In this document: positions 25,446 to 32,079 of the stretch, one piece after another
Numbering within the stretch: position 1 is the first letter of the stretch
How the letters are laid out: the number at the start of each line of letters is the position of its first letter
Source of the DNA: Myxococcaceae bacterium
Lineage (GTDB): Bacteria; Myxococcota; Myxococcia; Myxococcales; Myxococcaceae
Direction of reading: 5' to 3'
Length of the DNA: 35,543 bases
Assembly: GCA_022842905.1 (NCBI GenBank)
Contig: JALHOS010000027.1
Location: forward strand, 1 to 35,543
The notes under the pieces: model-generated
Database searches by the model: none
Seen by the model: the letters and a program-made list of their open reading frames with translations, nothing else
Told to the model about the DNA's origin: nothing
Translations under genes and position numbers: made by a program

Positions 25446-25750
25446 GGTTCTGTTGGTCGGCGAGTCTAGCTGACACCTGACATCACCATCTGCTGGTGCA
25501 GGCCTGAGTGCCATCGCCCGTCGGGGCCGCGAGCACCTCGAATGGGCCGAAAGGCACGGGGTGCTCTCTGAGGTGCTCCAGTACCTTCGCTCGCTGCCAG
25601 AGGAGGAGTGGCTCCGGCTCGGCGAAGGATGACGTGGTGCTCGCGAGGCGTGCCTGCTGATCGCACTTCCGAAGTTATGATCAGCTCGAGCGCTGCGTCG
25701 GTATGCTGGAGTTGCAGCTTCAGCTGCCAGGGGTCCAAAAGGAGATAGCC
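25446..25750. other. Divergent intergenic region of the cargo genes, with an unexplained open frame
   Basis: 305 bases between the kinase start and the winged-helix gene start, the likely control region for both. On the + strand 25474-25632 is an open frame of 52 codons with no ATG, GTG or TTG. Its second half reads AIARRGREHLEWAERHGV, then LSEVLQYLRSLPEEEWLRLGEG and TGA, a very protein-like, helix-prone composition. It may be the 3' remnant of a lost gene. No convincing sigma70 hexamer pair was seen. Confidence 0.4.
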
Positions 25751-26374
25751 TTGAGCACAACACCGGCGCCGAGCGGGGGCGCAAAATCAGATTTCATCGC
25801 CGCCGAAGAGATCAAAGCCCTCCTTCAGGGCCGCGACAAGAATGAGCAGGAACGCATCCTGCGCTGGGTCGCGGAGAGCTTAGAGCTGCCGCTTGTGCAC
25901 TCCCGCGCCAAGGCGGCGGGGCCCGAAGTCGCGCTGCAACCTGCGGCGGCGGTTCCACACGAGCCAGCCGGCCCCGCAACGCCATCGCGGGCTAAGGACC
26001 TGCGCACGTTCACCCAGGAAAAGCAGCCCAAGTCCGACATGCAGTTCGTAGTGGTTGCGGCTTACTTTCTTCGGTTCGTCGCGCCCGAGTCGGAGCGGAA
26101 AGAGGCGATGACCACCGACGATCTTCAAAACGCGGCCCGGCTCGCTCCGTGGCGTGTTTTCAAGAGGCCCAGCGTCACCTTGAACAACGCGGTTCAGCAG
26201 GGCTACCTTGACAGTGCTGGGCGCGGTGCCTATCGACTGAACGCCGTCGGTGAAAACCTTGTTTCGATGACGTTGCCGGCGGGCAAGCCTACGGGCAACG
26301 GCTCGCGTCCGAAGAAATCGCGGGAGCAGGGGGCAGGCAAGCCGCAGCGTGGCAGGAAAAGTTCGAGGGGCTGA
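25751..26374 (+). CDS. Winged-helix domain protein of the island cargo operon
   Basis: 207-residue soluble protein. The TTG at 25751 is chosen over an ATG at 25703 because AGGAG sits 6 bases before it. The N-terminal helix AAEEIKALLQGRDKNEQERILRWVAESLEL (residues 17-46) matches a pattern I recall at the start of many small uncharacterised proteins. A linker rich in Ala and Pro spans 52-92. Residues about 95-172 look like a winged helix: YFLRFVAPESERKEAMTTDDLQNAARL, then LNNAVQQGYLDSAGRGAYRLNAVGENLV. The tail is basic (KPQRGRKSSRG). The gene ends 5 bp before the HEPN-like gene, so they form an operon. It may bind DNA or act as partner of the HEPN-like protein; function not established. Confidence 0.75.
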   Translation: MSTTPAPSGGAKSDFIAAEEIKALLQGRDKNEQERILRWVAESLELPLVHSRAKAAGPEVALQPAAAVPHEPAGPATPSRAKDLRTFTQEKQPKSDMQFVVVAAYFLRFVAPESERKEAMTTDDLQNAARLAPWRVFKRPSVTLNNAVQQGYLDSAGRGAYRLNAVGENLVSMTLPAGKPTGNGSRPKKSREQGAGKPQRGRKSSRG

Positions 26375-26379
26375 GCGCC

Positions 26380-27189
26380 ATGTCGGATGCCCTCGAACAC
26401 ATCGAGGCAGCACTTCGCGAGGTGGAGAAGGCGAAGTTAGCTGTGGCGCGTGGGCGCGGCGTTCAGGTCCGCTCCTCCGACGAGAGGGATCGGCTGAAGG
26501 CCGTGGCCTTCGCTTGGTTCAAGAGCCATCGCCCGCACGTGGGTAGCCTGAACACCTCGCCCGTTGATGCTGCCTACCAGAACATCATGGACGCGACGGC
26601 TCGCGAGGCGGCCAGAGCCACCTACCGAGCGCAGCTCGCTGACGCGAAGGCAGCGCTGCTCGAGATGCGGGGGCGCGCCGCAGTCGCGGCTCCGGCGAAA
26701 GCGGTTGCCGGGGCTGCGCACGAGGCGCCGCCAGCGTTCGCCGGCTTGGCGGGCGACCCGACGATGCAAGCCATCCTCGAGCGGCGCTGGCTGGAGGTTC
26801 AGCAGTGTCTTGCTGCGAGCGTGAACCTCGCCGCCACAGTCATGATGGGCGGGCTGCTGGAATCGATGCTGTTGGCGCGGATTAACGTCGCCCCCCAAAA
26901 GGGTCCGATTTTCACGGCGAAGGCTGCTCCTCGAGACAAAGCTGGAAAGACACTGCCCCTGGCCGACTGGAAGCTTATTGCCATGGTCGAGGTAGCTCAC
27001 GAGGTCGGGTGGATCACCAAGTCTGCAAAGGACGTCGGCAACGTGTTGCGCGAGTACCGCAACTACATTCACCCGCACAAGGAGCACGCCGAAGGGATCA
27101 GCATCTCGAACGAGGACGCGCGGTTGTTCTGGGAGGTCTGCAAGGCGGTCTGCCGGCAGCTGTTGGCTTCGGTCGGAAAGCTACCTTAG
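26380..27189 (+). CDS. HEPN-like protein (candidate RNase effector) of the island cargo operon
   Basis: 269-residue soluble protein, last gene before attR. The N-terminal part (1-100) is helical and charged, with WFKSHRPHV near 46-54, followed by an Ala-rich linker. The C-terminal half (about 125-265) is all-helical with VMMGGLLESMLLARI and the signature LREYRNYIHPHKEH. R227-N228 followed by H231 and H233 resembles the RX4-6H active site of HEPN ribonucleases (R227-x5-H233 or R224-x6-H231). Similar RNxIHP motifs occur in abortive-infection proteins. The family was not identified by name. ATG start 5 bp after the winged-helix gene. Effector function is inference. Confidence 0.7.
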   Translation: MSDALEHIEAALREVEKAKLAVARGRGVQVRSSDERDRLKAVAFAWFKSHRPHVGSLNTSPVDAAYQNIMDATAREAARATYRAQLADAKAALLEMRGRAAVAAPAKAVAGAAHEAPPAFAGLAGDPTMQAILERRWLEVQQCLAASVNLAATVMMGGLLESMLLARINVAPQKGPIFTAKAAPRDKAGKTLPLADWKLIAMVEVAHEVGWITKSAKDVGNVLREYRNYIHPHKEHAEGISISNEDARLFWEVCKAVCRQLLASVGKLP

Positions 27190-27359
27190 GCGGCAACGTT
27201 GGCTGCGCCGTCTCCGCAATGTCTCCAGTCCGGGGGCGGATTCGAGGGGACTCAAGAGGACTGGCGGGGACGTGCCGGGAAGCTGATTCACTCCAACTGG
27301 CAGGGGGTTGGGGCAAAAGCCGTGTGCCGTCGCCTCGTTGGAAACCCCATTTCAGCCGG

Positions 27360-27381
27360 TCAAATCCTGTCTCCCCGACTG
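27360..27381 (+). repeat. attR: right copy of the 22-bp attachment core
   Basis: Identical to 22421-22442. It is an isolated tRNA-Pro 3' end with no tRNA 5' part before it, as expected for attR of an element that inserted into the tRNA gene. The 170 bases between 27189 and attR hold no gene; they may contain integrase arm sites, but none could be defined. Confidence 0.92.
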
Positions 27382-27384
27382 ATT

Positions 27385-27430
27385 GAAAGCCCCTGAGGTC
27401 CTTCGGGTTCTCGGAGGCTTTCTCTTGTCT
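27385..27430 (+). terminator. Displaced terminator of tRNA-Pro
   Basis: GAAAGCC (27385-27391) pairs with GGCTTTC (27416-27422), and the inner arms continue with a few mismatches to a TTCG loop. The tail TCTTGTCT is T-rich. In the uninterrupted chromosome it would lie a few bases after the tRNA 3' end, so it is probably the native terminator, now 5 kb away. Confidence 0.65.
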
Positions 27431-27551
27431 GGGGCGCGCGGGCGTCGCGCAGTCGCAAGCCGTCGGCGAGTACGCCTCGACCAAGTTGACCACGACCGAC
27501 AAGTTCTTCGTTCGGCACCTGAGGAAACTGGCCGTGAAGCTCGGTCAGTGA
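27387..27551 (+). pseudogene. Possible C-terminal gene remnant after attR
   Basis: Open frame without a start codon, ending GVAQSQAVGEYASTKL, then TTTDKFFVRHLRKLAVKLGQ and TGA. The last 35 codons look like genuine protein, while the first part overlaps the displaced terminator. It overlaps the antitoxin 3' end by a few bases. It could be the tail of a gene truncated by earlier insertions at this tRNA; no family recognised. Confidence 0.3.
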
Positions 27552-28012
27552 GCCGGCGCCTCAAAGAGAACGAGCTCGATCCTGCGTCCGAGCTTTCGAG
27601 GGCGTCGGAGCGCCTTCAGGTTGTCGAGGGTCGACGTCCTCCCCTCGAAGCGCTCGACCACCAGCGTGCCCACCACGCCCATCGCCCGGTGTTCCATCGG
27701 CTGCTTCCCGGTCTCCCAGCGAGACACCCTTTCAGGCGTCACGGCGAGGAGCTCGGCGAGTTCCAGCGCCCGCAGGCCAGCGGCCTTCCGCATGAACCGC
27801 ATCACCTCGCCCGTCGATTCGCCGGCCCTCGCCAGTTCAACGGCCGCCCGAAGTTCGAAGCGCTCCAGCGACGGGCCATCGAAATAGACCTCGCCGCACT
27901 CCCGGCACTTGAGCGCCGGCACCTTGGCGGTGAACACGTGCTTCCCAACTTCGATCGAGTCGGGAGCGACCGTCTTCTCCAGCTTGCCCGTCTTGCACCG
28001 TTCGCACTTCAT
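27545..28012 (-). CDS. MqsA/YgiT-type zinc-finger antitoxin and XRE regulator
   Basis: 155-residue protein with an N-terminal YgiT-type zinc finger (C3-x2-C6 and C36-x2-C39 within MKCERCKTGKL and LKCRECGEVYF) and a C-terminal XRE-like helix-turn-helix at about 70-105 (MRFMRKAAGLRALELAELL, then VTPERVSRWETGKQPM). This is the layout of MqsA, which neutralises a toxin and represses its own operon. An upstream toxin gene is expected, but only a 24-codon remnant remains (28022-28096), so the antitoxin looks orphaned. ATG start at 28012 with a purine-rich leader (AGGAGCG). Confidence 0.85.
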   Translation of the reverse strand: MKCERCKTGKLEKTVAPDSIEVGKHVFTAKVPALKCRECGEVYFDGPSLERFELRAAVELARAGESTGEVMRFMRKAAGLRALELAELLAVTPERVSRWETGKQPMEHRAMGVVGTLVVERFEGRTSTLDNLKALRRPRKLGRRIELVLFEAPAH

Positions 28013-28021
28013 CGTTCGCTC

Positions 28022-28096
28022 CTAAAAGAGGGTCACCACCAACAGACCATCGTCGATGACCACGACGAGCGTGGGGTCGTGAAGATCCTTGCTGCA
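28022..28096 (-). pseudogene. 3' remnant of a toxin-like gene upstream of the antitoxin
   Basis: In the frame ending at the TAG 9 bases before the antitoxin ATG, only 24 codons are open after an in-frame TGA. They read LHDPTLVVVIDDGLLVVTLF, a beta-rich ending like the C-terminus of DUF4258 or RelE-like toxins that commonly precede MqsA-type antitoxins. The rest upstream is interrupted in all frames. The remaining stretch to 28165 holds no gene that I can support. Confidence 0.4.
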
Positions 28097-28165
28097 TCAA
28101 CGGGTGATGGGGAAGACGCCGAGGACGGTCCCTCATGCGGCCTCACGCGCTGCGACGATCACCAT

Positions 28166-28858
28166 TCACTTGCTCCGGGACGCTACGAACGACGAGTCGT
28201 CACCGTCATGGAAGAAGATGCGGCCGTTCAGGCGGCCATCTACCTCAATCACCGCCCACCCACGGCCGCACACCTCGGTGCCATCATCGTCGCCCTGCCA
28301 AGAGAACTCGACCAGCGGCTGGCCGTCTCGCTCCCCGTACCGGCAGTCGAGTCCCCCACGGACGGCAATGAACTGACACTCCCCGGTCCCATCGAGATCG
28401 AACCTGAAGTAGCCGGGACCGAGCAAGTCGATCGCCTCGCGGTCCCACAGCTCCATTTCGGTGATGCGCCAGGCGCCCTCGAACACCGCCCCCGCGCCGG
28501 AGGGCTTCTTCAGCACTTCGACCTCCGGCCGGGCATAGCGGCGCAGGTCGGCGGCGGAGCCTTGCCAGTGATGAATGACGCCGTTCGTGCCGCAGGACGG
28601 GCAAGCCCAAGCGATGTCCTCCCGGTCGCGGCTCCTGGCCGTGACGATCCGGCCCGAGCAGGCTCGCCTCGCCGGCTTCGTGAAGCAGCGCACGTCGGTG
28701 CGGATGGTCCCCAGTGACTCCCGGCTGGCGATCCGCACGAGCTCGTCGAAGAACTTGGCGAGCTTCTTCGCCGGGGCGGGCGCGTTCGAGCCGGGTTCGA
28801 GCGCTCCCTCGAAGTGGGTGAGGTTGGTCACGTAGGTGGCGGGTTTGGCTCTGGGCAT
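28166..28858 (-). CDS. Conserved protein of unknown function with a probable zinc ribbon
   Basis: 230-residue soluble protein. The ATG at 28858 has GGAGG 5-6 bases upstream. The N-terminal YVTNLTHFEGAL and LAKFFDELVRIAS resemble a family I recall as uncharacterised. Four cysteines at about 58, 67, 86 and 89 (VRCFTKPARRACSGRI, then WACPSCGTNGVIHHWQG) could bind zinc. The C-terminal half is rich in beta-like segments with many acidic and aromatic residues (GYFRFDLDGTGECQFIAVRGG). It follows the oxidoreductase gene at a 98-bp distance on the same strand. Function unknown. Confidence 0.7.
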   Translation of the reverse strand: MPRAKPATYVTNLTHFEGALEPGSNAPAPAKKLAKFFDELVRIASRESLGTIRTDVRCFTKPARRACSGRIVTARSRDREDIAWACPSCGTNGVIHHWQGSAADLRRYARPEVEVLKKPSGAGAVFEGAWRITEMELWDREAIDLLGPGYFRFDLDGTGECQFIAVRGGLDCRYGERDGQPLVEFSWQGDDDGTEVCGRGWAVIEVDGRLNGRIFFHDGDDSSFVASRSK

Positions 28859-28956
28859 GTCGCCTCCGAGGAGAAAGCGCGGCCGAGAATACGACCGGCC
28901 CCGGCGACAGGCAGCTCTCTTCGGCGCCCTCGTGCGCCCGCCGCGGCGCCCCGCCG

Positions 28957-29943
28957 TCACGCGCCAGCGACGCGCAGCACGACCTTCCCGCTCACGTGCC
29001 CGCCTTCGACGTAGCGAATCGCCTCGGCGACCTTCTCCAGCTCGACCTCACGATCGATCACCGCCCGCACCGCCCCAGCCTCCAGCCACGCCGCCAGCTG
29101 CGCCATGTCCCCTTCCCGCTTCGCCTCGTCGATCGTCAGCGCCGCCGCCGTGCGCCCCGAGCCCGCGAACACCAGCCACCCGAGCAGCAGCGTCTCGAAC
29201 AGCTGCCGGCCAGTGCCGCCGACCATCACGTAGCGGCCGCCCGGCACCAGGCAGCGCCGGTACTCCGAGAGCGCCCGATACCCGTTGACCGCGACGATCA
29301 CCTCGTACTGCTTCCCGTCCTTCGTGAAGTCCCTCTGCGTGTAGTCGATGACGTCGGTCACCCCGAGCGAGCGCACCAACGCCACGCTCTTCGGCCCACA
29401 CACCGCCGTCACCTGCGCGCCGAGCGCCGCCGCGATCTGCACGGCGAACAACCCCACCCCGCCGCCCGCGCCCTGAATCAACACGCGCTGGCCCGGTCCG
29501 ACCTTCCCCAAGTGTCGCAGCCCTTGCAGCGCCGTCACCGCCGCCAGCGGCACCGCCGCCGCCTCTTCGAAGCGCAGGCGCGCCGGCTTCTTCGCCAACG
29601 CGCGTGCGTCCGCCACCGCGTACTCGGCGAACGCGCCTTGGCTCTTCATGGGCGTCTCGCCGAACACCTCGTCGCCGACCTGAAACTTCGTCACGCCCGA
29701 CCCGACGGCTTCGACCACGCCCGCCACGTCCATGCCCAACACCTGGCGCGACTTCGGCCGCAGCCACCCGTTGAACAGCCGCACCAGAAACGGATCCGCC
29801 CGCATCAGCCGGTAGTCCGCCGCGTTCACCGACGTCGCCCGCACCTTCACCAGCACCTGCCCCGGGCCGGCCGTGGGTCGTTCGAGCTCCGTCGCTTCGA
29901 GGACTTCAGGGCCGCCGTACCGCCGGTAGATGATGGCTCTCAT
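28957..29943 (-). CDS. NAD(P)-dependent quinone-oxidoreductase-like MDR dehydrogenase
   Basis: 328-residue medium-chain dehydrogenase/reductase. The ATG at 29943 gives MRAIIYRRYGGPEVLEATELERP, the family start. The GroES-like domain (about 1-125) has VKVRATSVNAADYRLMRADP, LGMDVAGVVEAVGSGVTKFQVGDEVFG and lacks the zinc-binding Cys cluster. The Rossmann domain has LIQGAGGGVGLFAVQIAAALGAQVTAVCG with the GxGxxG-like loop. The C-terminus ends with AEAIRYVEGGHVSGKVVLRV, a common tail in this group. It probably reduces quinones or enones with NADPH; the physiological substrate is not evident. Likely a monocistronic or two-gene unit. Confidence 0.88.
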   Translation of the reverse strand: MRAIIYRRYGGPEVLEATELERPTAGPGQVLVKVRATSVNAADYRLMRADPFLVRLFNGWLRPKSRQVLGMDVAGVVEAVGSGVTKFQVGDEVFGETPMKSQGAFAEYAVADARALAKKPARLRFEEAAAVPLAAVTALQGLRHLGKVGPGQRVLIQGAGGGVGLFAVQIAAALGAQVTAVCGPKSVALVRSLGVTDVIDYTQRDFTKDGKQYEVIVAVNGYRALSEYRRCLVPGGRYVMVGGTGRQLFETLLLGWLVFAGSGRTAAALTIDEAKREGDMAQLAAWLEAGAVRAVIDREVELEKVAEAIRYVEGGHVSGKVVLRVAGA

Positions 29944-29985
29944 GGCGTGCACCCTACGCAAGAGCTGGGCCGCGATTGCCCAGGC

Positions 29986-30543
29986 TCAGCGCGCCTTCAC
30001 CTCGACCGGGAGCACGAACGCCTTGGGCAGCGCGTCGACGATGAGCCAGATCGCAAACGCGGTCAGCGCGGTGGAGACCCCACCGACGATCAGCCCCGCC
30101 GTGCACATGCCCGCGCGGCGCGCCGTGTCGCTGCAGCCGACGGCCGTGAGCACCGTCCCGACCACCATGCCCATGCCGCCGAGCGTCGTGAACGTGATGC
30201 CGCTGACCTGCTCACCACGGTTGGGCCCCTGCGCCACCACCACCGCCCGCCGCGCGGCGATCGCGTCGGGGCCCACGTCGTGGAGGAACACGCCGTGCCC
30301 GTTCCCCAGCTCGAGCGTGATCGAGTCCGTCGCGGCGATCCGTTGCCCGCACGGCGTCTGACACACCTGCGCGTCCCCGGCGTACACGTTCCACGCGCGC
30401 TGATCCTCCGACGCGAAGTTCACGTCGACCATGCCGGGCGGCACGTCCTCTCCCAACGCCTCCGCCTCCGCGACGACCGCGCGGCGCACGCAGCCCGCCG
30501 ACACCAGCAGCACCGCGACCACCCCGACGCTCAGGCCTCGCAT
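29986..30543 (-). CDS. Putative lipoprotein with C-terminal membrane segments
   Basis: 185-residue protein with a signal peptide MRGLSVGVVAVLLVSAGC and a lipobox-like SAGC (Cys 18). The mature part has a PEGA-like beta segment (GMVDVNFASEDQRAWNVYAGDAQVCQTPCG) and two hydrophobic stretches (VSGITFTTLGGMGMVVGTVLTAVG and GLIVGGVSTALTAFAIWLIVDALP). The ATG at 30543 is chosen for the signal peptide; the frame is open further upstream without coding character. It is divergent from the methyltransferase over 90 bp. Function not recognised. Confidence 0.75.
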   Translation of the reverse strand: MRGLSVGVVAVLLVSAGCVRRAVVAEAEALGEDVPPGMVDVNFASEDQRAWNVYAGDAQVCQTPCGQRIAATDSITLELGNGHGVFLHDVGPDAIAARRAVVVAQGPNRGEQVSGITFTTLGGMGMVVGTVLTAVGCSDTARRAGMCTAGLIVGGVSTALTAFAIWLIVDALPKAFVLPVEVKAR

Positions 30544-30633
30544 GGAGGCACCATCTGACGCCGACCACCCGCACGATTCAACGCCCGCGACGTGTGGCTG
30601 GAGCCCCGCGCCCAGGCCACGTAAGCCCCGCCC

Positions 30634-32079
30634 ATGCGACGTTCGAGCCGCCTCGCGCACGGTGACTGGCAGACGCCGCTCGCGCTGGCGACCCAGACCG
30701 TCGAGCTGCTGGCCTCTCTGGCCGCCACCCCACCTCGAACCGTGCTCGAGCCGACCTGCGGCACGGGCGCCTTCCTCCAAGCGGCGGCGGCGAGGTTCCC
30801 CAAGGCCGCGCTGCACGGCTTCGACCTCAACCCCGAGCACGTGCGCGCCGCCCGCCGCGCGCTCACGGGAACCGACGCCACCGTCCGCCAGGCCGACTTC
30901 TTCGCGCACGACTGGGACTCAACGCTGGCCGCCCTCCCCGAGCCCCTGTGGATCGTCGGCAACCCGCCCTGGGTGACCACCGCACGCCAAGGCGCGCTGC
31001 GCTCCGACAACGCGCCCGTCCGCGTCAACGTGAGCAACCTCCCCGGCCTCTCGGCGCGAACAGGCCGCGGGACCTTCGACATCTCCGAGTGGATGACACT
31101 CCGGCTCCTCCGCGCGCTGGGCCGGCGCCGCGCCGTCGTCGGGCTGCTCCTCAAGCACGCCGTCGCCCGCCGCCTCCTCGAGCACGTCGAGCGCGAGCAG
31201 CTCCCCGTCGAGCCGTTGGGCCTCTTCGACTTCGACGCGCGCGTCCACTTCGACGCCGACGTGCCCGCGGTGCTCTTCGCCTGCGCGACGTCCCCGCGCG
31301 CGACGCACCACCGCTGGCCCCACTTCGAACGCTTCGACGCCAAGCGGCCCGCCAGACACCTCGGCGTGGTCGACGGTCAGCTCGTGCGCGACGTGCCCGC
31401 CTTCCTCCGCACCAAGCACCTGACGGCGACGACGCCCGCCCCGTGGCGCTCCGGCATCAAGCACGACTGCGCGGCGGTGCTCGAGCTGCGACGCACGCCC
31501 AAAGGCCTGATCGACGGTCGAGGTGAGAGCGTCATCGTCGAGCCGGCCTGCCTCTACCCGCTGCTCAAGAGCGCGGATCTCGCCCGAGGCGCCGACGAGC
31601 CCCGGCGCATGCTGCTCCTGCCGCAGCGCAGCCTCGCTGAAGACCCGGCCCACCTCGCCTCGACGGCCCCACGCGCGTGGGCGTACCTCCAGCGCCACCG
31701 AGCCCAGCTCGACCGCCGGCAGTCCTCCATCTACGTCGGCCGCCCGGCCTGCTCCGTCTTCGGGCTAGGCGACTACACCTTCGCGCCCTTCAAGGTCGCC
31801 ATCGCCGGGCTCTACAAGCGCCTCACCTTCCACCTCGTGACCCCGTTCGAAGGCCGGCCGGTCGTGTTCGACGACACCTGCTACTTCCTGCCGTTCGACG
31901 AGCTCGACGCCGCGCAGGCCACGCTCGACCGGCTCCGCGCACCCGACGCCACCGCCTTCTTCGAAGCGCGCACCTTCTGGGACGCCAAGCGCCCAGTGAC
32001 CCAAGCCCTGCTACGGCAGTTCAACCTCGACGCGGAGCCTCGCCATGTCCTTCCCCGCCCTCGCAGGCCCGCTCGCTGA
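30634..32079 (+). CDS. DNA N6-adenine-type methyltransferase (orphan, HsdM/TaqI-like)
   Basis: 481-residue SAM-dependent methyltransferase. An N-terminal motif HGDWQTPLALA (9-19) corresponds to motif X of gamma-type DNA adenine methylases. Motif I is VLEPTCGTGAFL (37-48), an acidic motif II follows (HGFDLNPEHV), and catalytic motif IV NPPW is at 110-113. The C-terminal region (about 250-480) carries RSGIKHDCAAVLEL, EPACLYPLLKSADL, RRMLLLPQRSL and GDYTFAPFKVAIAGLYK, the pattern of target-recognition segments in type IIG or BREX-PglX-like methylases. No endonuclease gene is next to it. The start codon is ATG; its 3' end overlaps the glycerate kinase gene by 35 bases. Confidence 0.85.
   Translation: MRRSSRLAHGDWQTPLALATQTVELLASLAATPPRTVLEPTCGTGAFLQAAAARFPKAALHGFDLNPEHVRAARRALTGTDATVRQADFFAHDWDSTLAALPEPLWIVGNPPWVTTARQGALRSDNAPVRVNVSNLPGLSARTGRGTFDISEWMTLRLLRALGRRRAVVGLLLKHAVARRLLEHVEREQLPVEPLGLFDFDARVHFDADVPAVLFACATSPRATHHRWPHFERFDAKRPARHLGVVDGQLVRDVPAFLRTKHLTATTPAPWRSGIKHDCAAVLELRRTPKGLIDGRGESVIVEPACLYPLLKSADLARGADEPRRMLLLPQRSLAEDPAHLASTAPRAWAYLQRHRAQLDRRQSSIYVGRPACSVFGLGDYTFAPFKVAIAGLYKRLTFHLVTPFEGRPVVFDDTCYFLPFDELDAAQATLDRLRAPDATAFFEARTFWDAKRPVTQALLRQFNLDAEPRHVLPRPRRPAR

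Larger units (their letters stand above)
22421..27381. mobile_element. Integrative element of about 5 kb inserted in tRNA-Pro(CGG)
   Basis: A 22-bp perfect direct repeat (22421-22442 and 27360-27381) bounds a segment with a tyrosine integrase next to the tRNA, an excisionase-like gene, and a cargo of three genes: kinase/HEPN, winged-helix protein, HEPN-like protein. The left copy forms the T arm and acceptor 3' strand of the tRNA; the right copy is an isolated tRNA 3' fragment followed by what looks like the original tRNA terminator. There are no structural, replication or conjugation genes, so this is a minimal genomic island or satellite that probably depends on other elements for spread. 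By eye its bases are less GC-rich than the flanks. The element edges are well supported; mobility today is inferred. Confidence 0.9.

Noticed and set aside
25446-25784. N-terminal extension of the kinase frame
   Set aside because: Ser/Arg/Pro-rich without family pattern, overlapping the divergent gene start; ATG at 25445 fits better.
25880-27087. Minus-strand frames opposite the winged-helix and HEPN-like genes
   Set aside because: Shadow frames; the + strand genes have a Shine-Dalgarno site, operon spacing and recognisable motifs.
27190-27359. GGACT-like short repeats before attR as integrase arm sites
   Set aside because: Too short and irregular to support without binding data.
27098-27502. 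Minus-strand frame crossing attR
   Set aside because: Not a gene of its own; it represents the alternative integrase tail in the circular form and antisense of the last cargo gene.
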